From Actinomycetes bacterium (GTDB taxonomy: Bacteria; Actinomycetota; Acidimicrobiia; Acidimicrobiales; RAAP-2): a stretch of 5,226 nucleotides of DNA. This document shows positions 1 through 5,226 of the stretch, one piece after another. The stretch covers positions 1 through 5,226 of the forward strand of contig JAKAZC010000208.1 in NCBI GenBank assembly GCA_021826655.1, read 5' to 3'. The position numbers and the translations under genes are program-made. Each line of letters starts with the position of its first letter. Within the stretch, counting starts at the first letter, position 1. The notes beneath the pieces were generated by a model. It was not told where the DNA came from, did not search any database, and saw only the letters and a program-made list of their open reading frames with translations.

Positions 1-159
1 TCCGATCTCGACCAGGAGGTGGTACCCCCGGTCGGCCTCGACCAGTCCGACGACGCCCAGATCGACGCCGACCTTCCCTATACATTCGGGTTCGGCACGG
101 GCCGCGCTCAGCCATCGTTCGTTCCGATCCGTCTGGATCGGAACCTTCGCCTCGAACAT
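1..159 (-). other. Possible 5' end of a divergent gene (alternative reading of 1-159)
   Basis: On the minus strand an ATG at 159-157 opens a stop-free frame running off the left edge, beginning MFEAKVPIQTDRNERW and later reading VGVDLGVVGLVEADRGYHLL. The distal part (about positions 1-70) looks more protein-like than the + frame opposite, which is Ser/Thr/Arg/Pro-rich. The two frames share wobble positions, so third-position GC cannot separate them. From about 104 onward the + strand clearly encodes the transporter, so a real minus gene would overlap it or use a start I cannot see. I do not recognise the product. This may only be a shadow frame. Confidence 0.2.
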
Positions 160-1318
160 CGGGACCTGGATGCAGAACGTCGCCCTGGGCGTCTTCGCGT
201 TCCAACTCACCCACTCGGCGACCTACGTCGCACTGCTCGGTTTCGCACAGCTCGGGCCCCTGTTCCTCCTGTCCATCCTGGGCGGCGCGTTAGCCGATGT
301 CGTCGACCGTCGGCGCCTGCTCATCGCCTGCCAGATCGAGCAACTGGTCTTCTCCATCGCCCTCGCCTTGGCAGCGTCGCGCGCCCACCCGTCGACCGCG
401 TTGGTGTTCGTGTGCGTCCTGGCCGTCGGGATCGGGAACGCGCTCAACGCCCCTGCGTTCACCGCGATCCTCCCGACGCTGGTGTCGAAGCGGGACCTAC
501 CCGGGGCCGTGTCACTGCAGTCGGTGCAGATGAACTTGTCACGCGTGCTCGGGCCGGCCGCAGGCGGTCTCCTCCTCCCCTTCGTCGCGGCATGGGGGAT
601 CTTCGTCGTCAACGCGGCGACGTACGGATTCGCGATCTATGTCGTCGCCCGGGCCTCACTCCCCCGCCGGCGGCGGACTGCCGTGACCGGAGCGACACAA
701 TCGGGCGTGACCCGACTTCTGGGCGGGCTGGTGGTGGCCCGGCGCGATCCCCTCGTTCGATACTGCCTGGTGACGATCGTCTCGATCTCGTTCTTCTGCC
801 TCCCCTTCATCGGGCTCATGCCCGTCGTCGCCGCTCGGGATCTCCACATCGATCCGGCCGGTGCCAGCTACGGCGGGCTCTACGCACTGTTCGGCCTGGG
901 GGCCGCGCTGGGTGCCATCTCGGTGGGCACCGTCTTCGTGGCCCTACCCCGCACTCTGCTGATCCGGTGCGGGCTCGTCGGATTCGGGTGCGCCCTGGGC
1001 GTCTTCGGGCTCCTCGGCGAGATATGGGTCGCCTATCCGGTCGTACTCGTCGTCGGGTACGCCTACTTCGTGACGGTGACCTCACTGTCCACGGCGCTGC
1101 AGGCCCACATCGGCGACGAACTCCGCGGGCGGGTCATGGCGCTGTGGATCATGGGGTTCGGCGGCACCGTGCCACTCGGATTGCTGGTGGGCGGTGCCCT
1201 GGCCACCGCGACATCGGTCCGCGACGTCGTGGTCGGAGGGGCGGTCATCGCTCTCTTGATCGGCTCCTACGCATGGATCCACGCGCCCTCCGCCGACAGC
1301 GTGGCATCGCCCACCTGA
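2..1318 (+). CDS. MFS exporter, MFS_3/EntS-like, 5' end unresolved
   Basis: Predicted inner-membrane, proton-driven efflux permease of the major facilitator superfamily, closest in pattern to the MFS_3 (EntS-like) exporters; the substrate is unknown. The first ATG (170) gives 382 residues. Numbering from it, motif A between TM2 and TM3 is GGALADVVDRRR (38-49), the family segment QMNLSRVLGPA is at 120-130, and ELRGRVMAL at 317-325 precedes a glycine-rich helix (about 328-345). Hydrophobic segments recur along the whole protein. The ATG at 170 is probably not the start. The upstream in-frame codons 107-169 encode LSHRSFRSVWIGTFASNIG then TW, which matches the usual first cytoplasmic segment and start of TM1 in this family. 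No ATG, GTG or TTG occurs in frame between 2 and 169, so the start probably lies left of the window, perhaps after a Ser/Thr/Pro-rich tail. The family call is firm; the 5' boundary is not. The stop is TGA at 1316-1318. Confidence 0.85.
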   Translation, partial: PISTRRWYPRSASTSPTTPRSTPTFPIHSGSARAALSHRSFRSVWIGTFASNIGTWMQNVALGVFAFQLTHSATYVALLGFAQLGPLFLLSILGGALADVVDRRRLLIACQIEQLVFSIALALAASRAHPSTALVFVCVLAVGIGNALNAPAFTAILPTLVSKRDLPGAVSLQSVQMNLSRVLGPAAGGLLLPFVAAWGIFVVNAATYGFAIYVVARASLPRRRRTAVTGATQSGVTRLLGGLVVARRDPLVRYCLVTIVSISFFCLPFIGLMPVVAARDLHIDPAGASYGGLYALFGLGAALGAISVGTVFVALPRTLLIRCGLVGFGCALGVFGLLGEIWVAYPVVLVVGYAYFVTVTSLSTALQAHIGDELRGRVMALWIMGFGGTVPLGLLVGGALATATSVRDVVVGGAVIALLIGSYAWIHAPSADSVASPT

Positions 1319-1672
1319 GAGCTCCGGCCGGTCGCTCCCGCCGCGTCGCCTGGTCGAACACCGGGGCGGCGGACTTCCGGGCGTCGGGCGCCTGCAGTCG
1401 GTCATCGACCTGGCGCTGGAGGGACCTCAACTCGTCGACGACCCCGGAACGGGTCCGGTCGCTGACCGACCGCCCGATCAGACACCCCCGGGAGTCCGAG
1501 TCCGTGTCGACGACCTCGAACCACCGGCCGTCCGCGGATCGTTGGCAGTTCGATCCCTCGCCGTCGCCCGCCTGCCACCCACGCCGGCCCCGGTCCCCAC
1601 AGCCGGATTCGACATCGACATCGACGTCGACGTCGATGTCCAGAGGATCGCCGCCCGGGCAGGCAATCGCAA
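1245..1672 (-). pseudogene. Start-less coding-like fragment with Asp-Val repeat
   Basis: A minus-strand frame from about 1672 down to the TGA at 1247-1245 has codons rich in G/C at the third position (by eye nearly nine in ten) with a much lower G/C share at the second position, a typical coding signature for this genome. It reads in order: GGDPLDIDVDVDVDVESG, a Cys- and Gly-containing stretch, DGRWFEVVDTDSDSRGC, then VVDELRSLQRQVDDRLQAP, which could be a short amphipathic helix. No ATG, GTG or TTG lies in this frame between the tRNA-Val 3' end and the repeat; the nearest upstream GTG is inside the tRNA. The last 74 nt run antisense into the transporter gene and turn Arg-rich, as a shadow would. 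It is best read as an internal remnant of a gene that lost its start and perhaps its end. I do not recognise the family. A non-coding coincidence is possible. Confidence 0.3.
1611..1640. repeat. Five GAC-x-TC hexamers containing a 24-bp palindrome
   Basis: Five tandem hexamers follow one another: GACATC, GACATC, GACGTC, GACGTC, GATGTC. The last four (1617-1640) form a perfect 24-bp palindrome with its centre between 1628 and 1629. Read on the minus strand in the coding-like frame the block gives alternating Asp and Ile/Val residues. It could be a low-complexity protein repeat, a cruciform-prone site or a protein-binding site; the sequence alone does not decide. Confidence 0.7.
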
Positions 1673-1675
1673 GTG

Positions 1676-1695
1676 ACCCCAGCCTGAGCTGGGGT
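1676..1695 (-). terminator. Hairpin downstream of tRNA-Val
   Basis: ACCCCAGC (1676-1683) pairs with GCTGGGGT (1688-1695) around a 4-nt loop, an 8-bp stem without mismatch. It starts 7 nt past the 3' end of tRNA-Val in the direction of tRNA transcription. On the minus strand no U-tract follows, as is common for high-GC terminators. The + strand side is followed by TTCTC, so it could also act weakly for transcription leaving the upstream transporter. The position beside the tRNA is the main argument. Confidence 0.5.
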
Positions 1696-1702
1696 TTCTC
1701 GG

Positions 1703-1775
1703 TGGGCCGTGCGGGACTTGAACCCACGACCCCTTGCGTGTCATGCAAGTGCGCTACCAACTGCGCCAACGGCCC
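1703..1775 (-). tRNA. tRNA-Val (GAC)
   Basis: The minus strand folds as a full 73-nt cloverleaf. Acceptor GGGCCGT pairs with ACGGCCC over all 7 bp, the D arm is GCGC/GCGC with AGTTGGTA in the loop, and the anticodon stem CTTGC/GCAAG carries the loop ATGACAC. The anticodon GAC (1742-1740) reads GTC and GTT valine codons. The variable region is GGGTC, and the T arm is GTGGG/CCCGC with loop TTCAAGT. The discriminator is A (1703). The next three bases read CCG, so the CCA tail is not encoded and must be added by tRNA nucleotidyltransferase. Confidence 0.97.
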
Positions 1776-1785
1776 GTGACGAAGG

Positions 1786-1791
1786 ACGTTA
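1786..1791 (-). promoter_or_regulatory. Candidate -10 element for tRNA-Val
   Basis: TAACGT (minus strand, 1791-1786) fits the TAnnnT form of actinobacterial -10 boxes and ends 10 nt before the mature tRNA 5' base, as expected for a short tRNA leader. No good -35 hexamer is seen at 16-18 nt spacing. Confidence 0.35.
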
Positions 1792-1894
1792 CCACCCGGC
1801 CCCGTGACGACCGGGCGCCCCGGGTGCCCCGGGTGAATCGGCGAGCGGACCTGGTGAGCGGTCGCATCGGTGAGCAGGCGCGCCGACCTGGTCG

Positions 1895-2713
1895 TCAGCG
1901 GGTAGGAACGCCCTCGGTGGCCGGCATCGTCGCTTCGAGCGCCGGCCACCCGCTGAGCTGCCGCTTCCGGGCCACCTCGGAGGCATAGCCGCCCCGGAAC
2001 CCGAACAACCGCTTCGCGTAGAGCAGGTAGGCGGCGACCAGGAGGTTCAATGCGAACACGAGCAGCTTGAGCACGCTCACCCGCAGATAGAGCTCATAGA
2101 CCTCGTAGGGAACGAGCGCCGTGGTGGCGACGAACGTCAGGTACTCCGCCCAGCGTCGGTTGAACCACAGTCCGACCGCCTCCACCCCCTCGAGACAGGC
2201 GTACGCCATGCAGATCGATGCCAGCACGAAGAGGTGCGTGGGCGTGTAGTCGAACGCCCTGCGCAGGTAGCCGAGGACGCCCCGGACACGCATGGCGGCC
2301 GCCCCGCCGCCGTTGAGCGCGTTCATGACGTTCTGGTAGTCACCGTGCAGTGCCCTGTTGTGCGTGGCGAACGTCACGAACGCTATCGCCAGGAACGTGA
2401 GTACGAGCACGTGGAGAGCCCTGTCGGCGGCGATGATCCGCAACACGTACCGGTCTCGCAGAGCGGGGCCCCGCAACGGCACCTCGATCTGGTCGCGTGC
2501 CGGCACCCGATACTCCGTGGGATCGCTGGGTATGGCGACGGCGATCCAGCCGTCACACCGCAGGCACCGGCACCAGCGCTGTGCGTCGACATCGCGCACG
2601 ACGATCGCGTCCGCCGGCGTCACGACCGCGGCCTGCTCGCCCACGAGTTCATGGCCGCTCCAGGCGCAGGTAAGCAACTCGTACCGGTACTCCGGACGCT
2701 GCCTCCCTGCCAT
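1895..2713 (-). CDS. DUF2127-type membrane protein with N-terminal cysteine cluster
   Basis: A 272-residue integral membrane protein of unknown function. The segment EGVEAVGLWFNRRWAEYLTF and the following VPYEVYEL (175-208) match the pattern I know from DUF2127 proteins (Glu/Trp-rich, between helices). Predicted helices lie at about 100-117, 158-175, 190-207 and 214-233. Before the membrane part is a soluble domain of about 90 residues with C16, H21 and a C48-x-C50-x2-C53 knuckle, which could bind zinc; this cluster is seen, the metal is inferred. The C-terminal tail is short and basic. I chose the ATG at 2713-2711 because MAGRQRPEYRYELL opens the conserved region. The same frame extends to 2815, but that part is Arg-rich and shadow-like. 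No Shine-Dalgarno precedes the ATG; a -10-like TATTGT sits exactly where a leaderless transcript would need it. It lies 123 nt downstream of the second transporter on the same strand and seems to be transcribed separately. Confidence 0.85.
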   Translation of the reverse strand: MAGRQRPEYRYELLTCAWSGHELVGEQAAVVTPADAIVVRDVDAQRWCRCLRCDGWIAVAIPSDPTEYRVPARDQIEVPLRGPALRDRYVLRIIAADRALHVLVLTFLAIAFVTFATHNRALHGDYQNVMNALNGGGAAAMRVRGVLGYLRRAFDYTPTHLFVLASICMAYACLEGVEAVGLWFNRRWAEYLTFVATTALVPYEVYELYLRVSVLKLLVFALNLLVAAYLLYAKRLFGFRGGYASEVARKRQLSGWPALEATMPATEGVPTR

Positions 2714-2719
2714 GCCCCA

Positions 2720-2725
2720 ACAATA
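2720..2725 (-). promoter_or_regulatory. Candidate -10 element giving a leaderless mRNA
   Basis: TATTGT (minus strand 2725-2720) is followed by six bases and then the ATG at 2713. With the usual 6-7 nt from -10 to the start of transcription, the A of the ATG would be +1. No clear -35 motif stands at 17-18 nt spacing. It supports the chosen start of the DUF2127-type gene. Confidence 0.4.
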
Positions 2726-2836
2726 GGCTGCACCTGACGGGGCACGAGGCGCACGGCGGCGACCGGACCAGCCACCGACCCACCTTCGGGCGGTCGAAGA
2801 CCGGGACCGACGCACGGGTTTCGCCCGACCACCGCG

Positions 2837-4138
2837 TCAGGCCGATGGCCACAGATCCTCCGGTTCCCGGCCACGGGTCTCGGGAACGCACCAGAACAGA
2901 CCGGCGGCCAGGGCGACCGGCAGGAAGGTGACTTCGGCGGCCAGTCCGAAGTGGTCACCGACGTCGGCCACCGCACCGAACGCCACGAGTCCCACCGAGG
3001 CGCCGAGGACGCCCGCGACCAGGAACCAGCCCGCCACCGAGGCCCGCACCTCGGTCGGGAACAGCTCGTTCACCAACGTGCCGACAGCCGGGGCGAGGAC
3101 CGATCCGGCCAGCACGCCGAGGACGTAGCCGACGACGAGTGCCGGCCGTCCCCCGCTGTAGGCGAGCGTGGCGGCGCCCGCGATGGCGACCATCCCGAAC
3201 GCACCGGTCGGACGCCGTCCGATCCGGTCGGCCAGCCACCGCCCGGCCAGCAACCCGGCCAGCCCGGTCGCGCCCGCACCGACGACCATGCCCGCGGTCG
3301 CGGCGCCCGACAGGTGACGCACGTTCTGGGCGTAGAGGAAGACGAAGGTGTTGGCCGGTCCTGTCATGAGCGATACCGCGAATGCGAGGACTACGAGTAC
3401 CGCCAGCCGGGACCGGAACCTGGCCCCCACCGCACCGAGCACCGGCACGGGATGGTCGCGCGCCGCGTCGGCGATCACGAATCGGTCCGGTTCGGTCACC
3501 CACCGCGCGACGACCGGTACCAGCGCGAGGGGTACCAGGGCGAGCGCCACGGTCCCCCGGAACCCGAGCGTCGACGAGGCCAGGCCGTGGACGATGGCCG
3601 TGAGGCCGGCCCCGATCCCGTAGCCGGCAGTCACCAGCGCCACCGCCTTCGCCCGGTCGGCCGCAGACGTCTGTTCGGCCGCCACCACCTGCGCCAGGGC
3701 ACTGGTGGCGCTCAGGAACGGCCGGCCGAGTGCGAAGATGACGACGAACCACCAGTAGTCCGGACTCGCAGCCGAGGCCACCGTGACGGCCAGCCCGGTG
3801 GTCACCGTCACGAGCAACAGGGTCCGCCGGCCGAATCGGTCGGCCAACCCGGTCAGCGGGAGCGCGAGGAGCGACGACAGCCGGATCACCGCCAGCCCCG
3901 CCCCGAGCACGGTCCCCGAGAGGCCCGCCTGGTCTGCGATCGTGGCTCCGTGGGTGACCCGGCCGAAGGCCCGGGCGACGTCGCCCAGGGCGGCGACGAC
4001 TCCGAACTGACCGAAGCCGGCGGCGATCGATGCGAGCACCACGCCCAGCACCACACGGGAGCGCCACGGATGGAGCTCCGGCACTGGAGTCGGGTCATCG
4101 CCGGCGAAGGGGGCGTCGGGACCGTACCGCACCGGCAC
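2837..4138 (-). CDS. MFS transporter, sugar/metabolite porter-like
   Basis: A 433-residue permease of the major facilitator superfamily in the inner membrane; substrate and direction of transport are unknown. TM1 begins near residue 28 (RVVLGVVLASIAAGFGQFG). Motif A after TM2 is GLADRFGRR (97-105), and its second-half copy is GRWLADRIGRRP (299-310). NELFPTEVRAS (357-367) and the terminal VPETRGREPEDL (418-429) resemble the sugar-porter and metabolite:H+ symporter branches more than the drug exporters, and set this protein apart from the transporter at the left of the window. A hydrophilic loop of about 30 residues (about 212-240) separates the two six-helix halves. The start is uncertain: in-frame GTG codons occur at 4174, 4138, 4132 and at residue 19 of this model, none with a good Shine-Dalgarno. 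The frame stays open upstream as far as 5194, through tRNA-Cys, so that extension is spurious. The gene diverges from the zinc-ribbon gene across about 180 nt. Confidence 0.88.
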   Translation of the reverse strand: MPVRYGPDAPFAGDDPTPVPELHPWRSRVVLGVVLASIAAGFGQFGVVAALGDVARAFGRVTHGATIADQAGLSGTVLGAGLAVIRLSSLLALPLTGLADRFGRRTLLLVTVTTGLAVTVASAASPDYWWFVVIFALGRPFLSATSALAQVVAAEQTSAADRAKAVALVTAGYGIGAGLTAIVHGLASSTLGFRGTVALALVPLALVPVVARWVTEPDRFVIADAARDHPVPVLGAVGARFRSRLAVLVVLAFAVSLMTGPANTFVFLYAQNVRHLSGAATAGMVVGAGATGLAGLLAGRWLADRIGRRPTGAFGMVAIAGAATLAYSGGRPALVVGYVLGVLAGSVLAPAVGTLVNELFPTEVRASVAGWFLVAGVLGASVGLVAFGAVADVGDHFGLAAEVTFLPVALAAGLFWCVPETRGREPEDLWPSA

Positions 4139-4201
4139 AGTGTGCCCGAACGGCCGACCCGCCCGGCGCCCCACCGATGATGGATGTGGGGCAACTGGCC
4201 C

Positions 4202-4230
4202 TTGTCTGCACCCGCCGTATCCGTCATGAT
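4202..4230 (+). promoter_or_regulatory. Candidate promoter for the zinc-ribbon gene
   Basis: TTGTCT (4202-4207) and CATGAT (4225-4230) stand 17 nt apart, each matching the sigma-70-type consensus at four of six positions. This would give an untranslated leader of about 80 nt before the ATG at 4319. It lies in the divergent region shared with the transporter, where I could find no comparable minus-strand promoter. Confidence 0.25.
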
Positions 4231-4304
4231 GGCGAGTCGGAGGGTTCGCTGCCACCACACTGGTCGGCGGGGCCCGCGGCAGGGGCACGTGTCGGAAGCA
4301 GTGC

Positions 4305-4312
4305 GAAGGGAG
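4305..4312 (+). promoter_or_regulatory. Ribosome binding site deciding the ATG at 4319
   Basis: GAAGGGAG is purine-rich, includes GGAG, and ends 6 nt before the ATG. It favours this start over the upstream in-frame ATG at 4184, whose added residues are Arg/His-rich and not protein-like. Confidence 0.6.
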
Positions 4313-4318
4313 TGCGGG

Positions 4319-4741
4319 ATGACGGACGTCGCACGCGTGACGGGTTCGGGACTGTCCGGAGCCGGGTGGACGATGCGCTCGCTGGAGGTCGTCGACGACC
4401 CGAAGCGGCAACTCGACCGGCTGGTTCCGCTGCTGCACGAGCTCGTGGCCTGGGACCTTGTCCGTCGGGCCGACGACGGCTCCTTCGTCCTCCGCGACGA
4501 TGTCCAGGCGCGTCTGGCCATACTGTCGTCGGAACGCCCGAACCGGTCGGCGCAGGTCTACATCGGGCGCAAGTGCGAGCGGTGCGAGCGGGTGGCCCTC
4601 ACCCGGATGGTGGACGGGACCCGGATCTGTTCGACCTGCAGTGTGGCGACGCTGGCCGGGGCTGACACCGCACCGGACAGTGCCCCCACCTCGTTGAAGC
4701 TGACCCGGGGCTTCTTCCATCGGCACCGCCGGGCGAGCTGA
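4319..4741 (+). CDS. Small zinc-ribbon protein of unknown function
   Basis: A 140-residue soluble, probably cytoplasmic protein; I do not recognise the family. Residues 27-70 (from PKRQLDRLVPLLHELVAWDL through FVLRDDVQARLAILS) suggest two or three helices followed by a short beta hairpin, a shape compatible with a small winged helix; this is inference from the pattern. Residues 84-108 form a treble-clef or ribbon-like element: C86-x2-C89 (KCERCE), 14 residues with the turn VDGTR, then C104-x2-C107 (ICSTC). Four cysteines in this spacing normally bind one zinc ion. The tail is polar and then basic (GFFHRHRRAS). There is no signal peptide or membrane helix. The start is set by the ribosome binding site at 4305-4312 and the stop is TGA. 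It diverges from the MFS gene, so a regulator of that transporter is one possibility, but nothing in the sequence proves this. A nucleic-acid-binding or adaptor role fits equally well. Confidence 0.75.
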   Translation: MTDVARVTGSGLSGAGWTMRSLEVVDDPKRQLDRLVPLLHELVAWDLVRRADDGSFVLRDDVQARLAILSSERPNRSAQVYIGRKCERCERVALTRMVDGTRICSTCSVATLAGADTAPDSAPTSLKLTRGFFHRHRRAS

Positions 4742-4749
4742 CCGAGCGC

Positions 4750-4776
4750 GACCGGCCGTCGGCACGCGAGCCGGTC
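4750..4776 (+). terminator. Hairpin just after the zinc-ribbon gene
   Basis: GACCGGC (4750-4756) pairs with GCCGGTC (4770-4776), and inside it CGT (4757-4759) pairs with ACG (4764-4766) around a CGGC loop, leaving a 3-nt bulge. It begins 9 nt after the stop codon. There is no U-tract, so it is a U-less terminator candidate at best. Confidence 0.35.
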
Positions 4777-4782
4777 CGGTCG

Positions 4783-5103
4783 GGCGTGCACGCCTACGCG
4801 TGGGATCACCACCGGACGGGCCTGATACGCACCCGCGGAGATCCCGGTTCGTGCACGGCCAGGGCCTCCGGCGGTGACCGGACGGCGGGGCCAACTCGTT
4901 CGGCCTGTCGCCGATGGTCCACGGGTGGTGGGGCCGGGCTGTCCCGATCGACCGGGAGTGGTCGGTGGAGCGGGACTCCTCCTGTGCGCCGGTGCCTGTG
5001 ACCGGAGCGACTGGCCACCGCCGAAGTGACCGCACCGGTCCCGCACGGGCGGCGGCAGGTCCTCCACGGTGCACGCACCGCGACCCGCCGACCGTGCACG
5101 TGG
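4783..5103. repeat. Four GTGCACG motifs in a gene-free stretch
   Basis: The region 4742-5125 contains no frame with convincing coding character. Within it GTGCACG occurs at 4787-4793, 4851-4857, 5069-5075 and 5094-5100. The first is the centre of a perfect 12-bp palindrome (4783-4794). The first pair also brackets an inverted GGGATC/GATCCC (4802-4807 and 4840-4845), and the second pair forms the arms of a longer inverted repeat. The role is unknown: operator sites, secondary structure or chance. Confidence 0.5.
5064..5103 (-). terminator. Stem-loop downstream of tRNA-Cys
   Basis: 5064-5075 (CCACGGTGCACG) and 5093-5103 (CGTGCACGTGG) are inverted copies that pair over 11 bp with one bulged base, around a 17-nt loop. 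It starts 22 nt past the encoded CCA in the direction of tRNA transcription. No U-tract follows. Location makes a tRNA terminator plausible; it may instead be a protein-binding inverted repeat. Confidence 0.35.
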
Positions 5104-5125
5104 GTGGGGTCGACGGGTCGCGGCC

Positions 5126-5200
5126 TGGAGGCGGCGGGCGGAATCGAACCGCCGTACGGGGCTTTGCAGGCCCCTGCCTAAACCACTCGGCCACGCCGCC
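5126..5200 (-). tRNA. tRNA-Cys (GCA)
   Basis: The minus strand folds as a complete cloverleaf. Acceptor GGCGGCG pairs with CGCCGCC over 7 bp, the D arm is GCC/GGC with GAGTGGTTTA in the loop, and the anticodon stem GGGGC/GCCCC carries the loop CTGCAAA. The anticodon GCA (5167-5165) reads both cysteine codons. The variable region is GTAC, and the T arm is GGCGG/CCGCC with loop TTCGATT. The discriminator is U (5129), the usual identity base for cysteine tRNAs. CCA is encoded at 5128-5126. The body without CCA is 5129-5200 (72 nt). Confidence 0.97.
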
Positions 5201-5214
5201 TGGAGCGCCCGGTG

Positions 5215-5220
5215 ATCCTA
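5215..5220 (-). promoter_or_regulatory. Candidate -10 element for tRNA-Cys
   Basis: TAGGAT (minus strand, 5220-5215) has the TAnnnT form and lies 14 nt before the mature 5' base of tRNA-Cys, leaving a leader of several nucleotides for RNase P removal. Any -35 element would fall beyond the right edge of the window. Confidence 0.45.
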
Positions 5221-5226
5221 CCCTCC

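Noticed and set aside
1319..1337. GAGC/GCTC hairpin after the exporter stop codon
   Set aside because: Only 4 bp of stem with an 11-nt loop and no U-tract; too weak to call a terminator.
19..1779. 586-residue open frame on the + strand
   Set aside because: It is an Arg/Pro-rich shadow of the MFS_3 exporter in another frame and runs through tRNA-Val on the wrong strand.
1817..1834. Two tandem copies of GCCCCGGGT upstream of tRNA-Val
   Set aside because: Only two short copies in very GC-rich sequence; no further structure to support a functional repeat or a terminator for the DUF2127-type gene.
2714..2836. Small hairpins between the second transporter and the DUF2127-type gene
   Set aside because: Best case is a 5-bp CGGTC/GACCG stem with a triloop, expected by chance at this GC content.
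2951..4180. 409-residue + strand frame opposite the second transporter
   Set aside because: Rich in Arg, Gly, Glu and Asp with no recognisable domain; it mirrors the real minus-strand gene.
4558..5099. Minus-strand frames of 169 and 97 residues in and after the zinc-ribbon gene
   Set aside because: Arg/Pro-rich, no ribosome binding site or domain, one overlaps the real gene; the region after 4741 lacks coding character on either strand.
4139..5194. N-terminal extension of the second transporter to about 785 residues
   Set aside because: The added part runs antisense to the zinc-ribbon gene and through tRNA-Cys, has low-complexity composition, and the protein already has a full set of MFS helices.
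1703..5200. tRNA 3' ends as attachment sites of an integrated element
   Set aside because: No direct repeat of either tRNA 3' end and no integrase or phage gene is present in the window.

Overview
The window is very GC-rich, with a strong G/C bias at third codon positions and long stop-free shadow frames on both strands. That composition, the GTG starts, a probable leaderless mRNA and the protein types suggest a high-GC actinobacterium (Actinomycetota). The genus cannot be told from this sequence; an acidimicrobial origin is possible but is only a guess.

Layout from left to right. (1) A major facilitator exporter of the MFS_3 (EntS-like) type lies on the + strand, ending at 1318; its 5' end is not resolved and probably lies outside the window. 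(2) 1319-1702 holds no complete gene. It contains a coding-like minus-strand frame with no start codon, carrying an Asp-Val repeat, and a perfect 24-bp palindrome at 1617-1640. (3) tRNA-Val(GAC) lies on the minus strand with a -10-like element behind it and a compact hairpin just downstream. (4) A DUF2127-type membrane protein with an N-terminal cysteine cluster lies on the minus strand, with a -10-like hexamer placed for a leaderless transcript. (5) A second MFS transporter, with a sugar-porter-like signature, lies on the minus strand. (6) Divergent from it on the + strand is a 140-residue soluble protein with a CxxC...CxxC zinc ribbon and a possible winged helix. (7) About 385 nt without a gene carries four copies of GTGCACG. 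(8) tRNA-Cys(GCA) lies on the minus strand, with an encoded CCA and a -10-like element at the right edge.

Nothing here forms a clear pathway or operon. The two transporters are unrelated in subfamily and substrate cannot be assigned. The content looks like ordinary chromosomal housekeeping and accessory genes between two tRNA genes. I see no convincing novel system, CRISPR array, insertion sequence or phage module. The points most worth a second look are the start-less reading frame beside tRNA-Val, the GTGCACG cluster, and the two unfamiliar cysteine-containing proteins.
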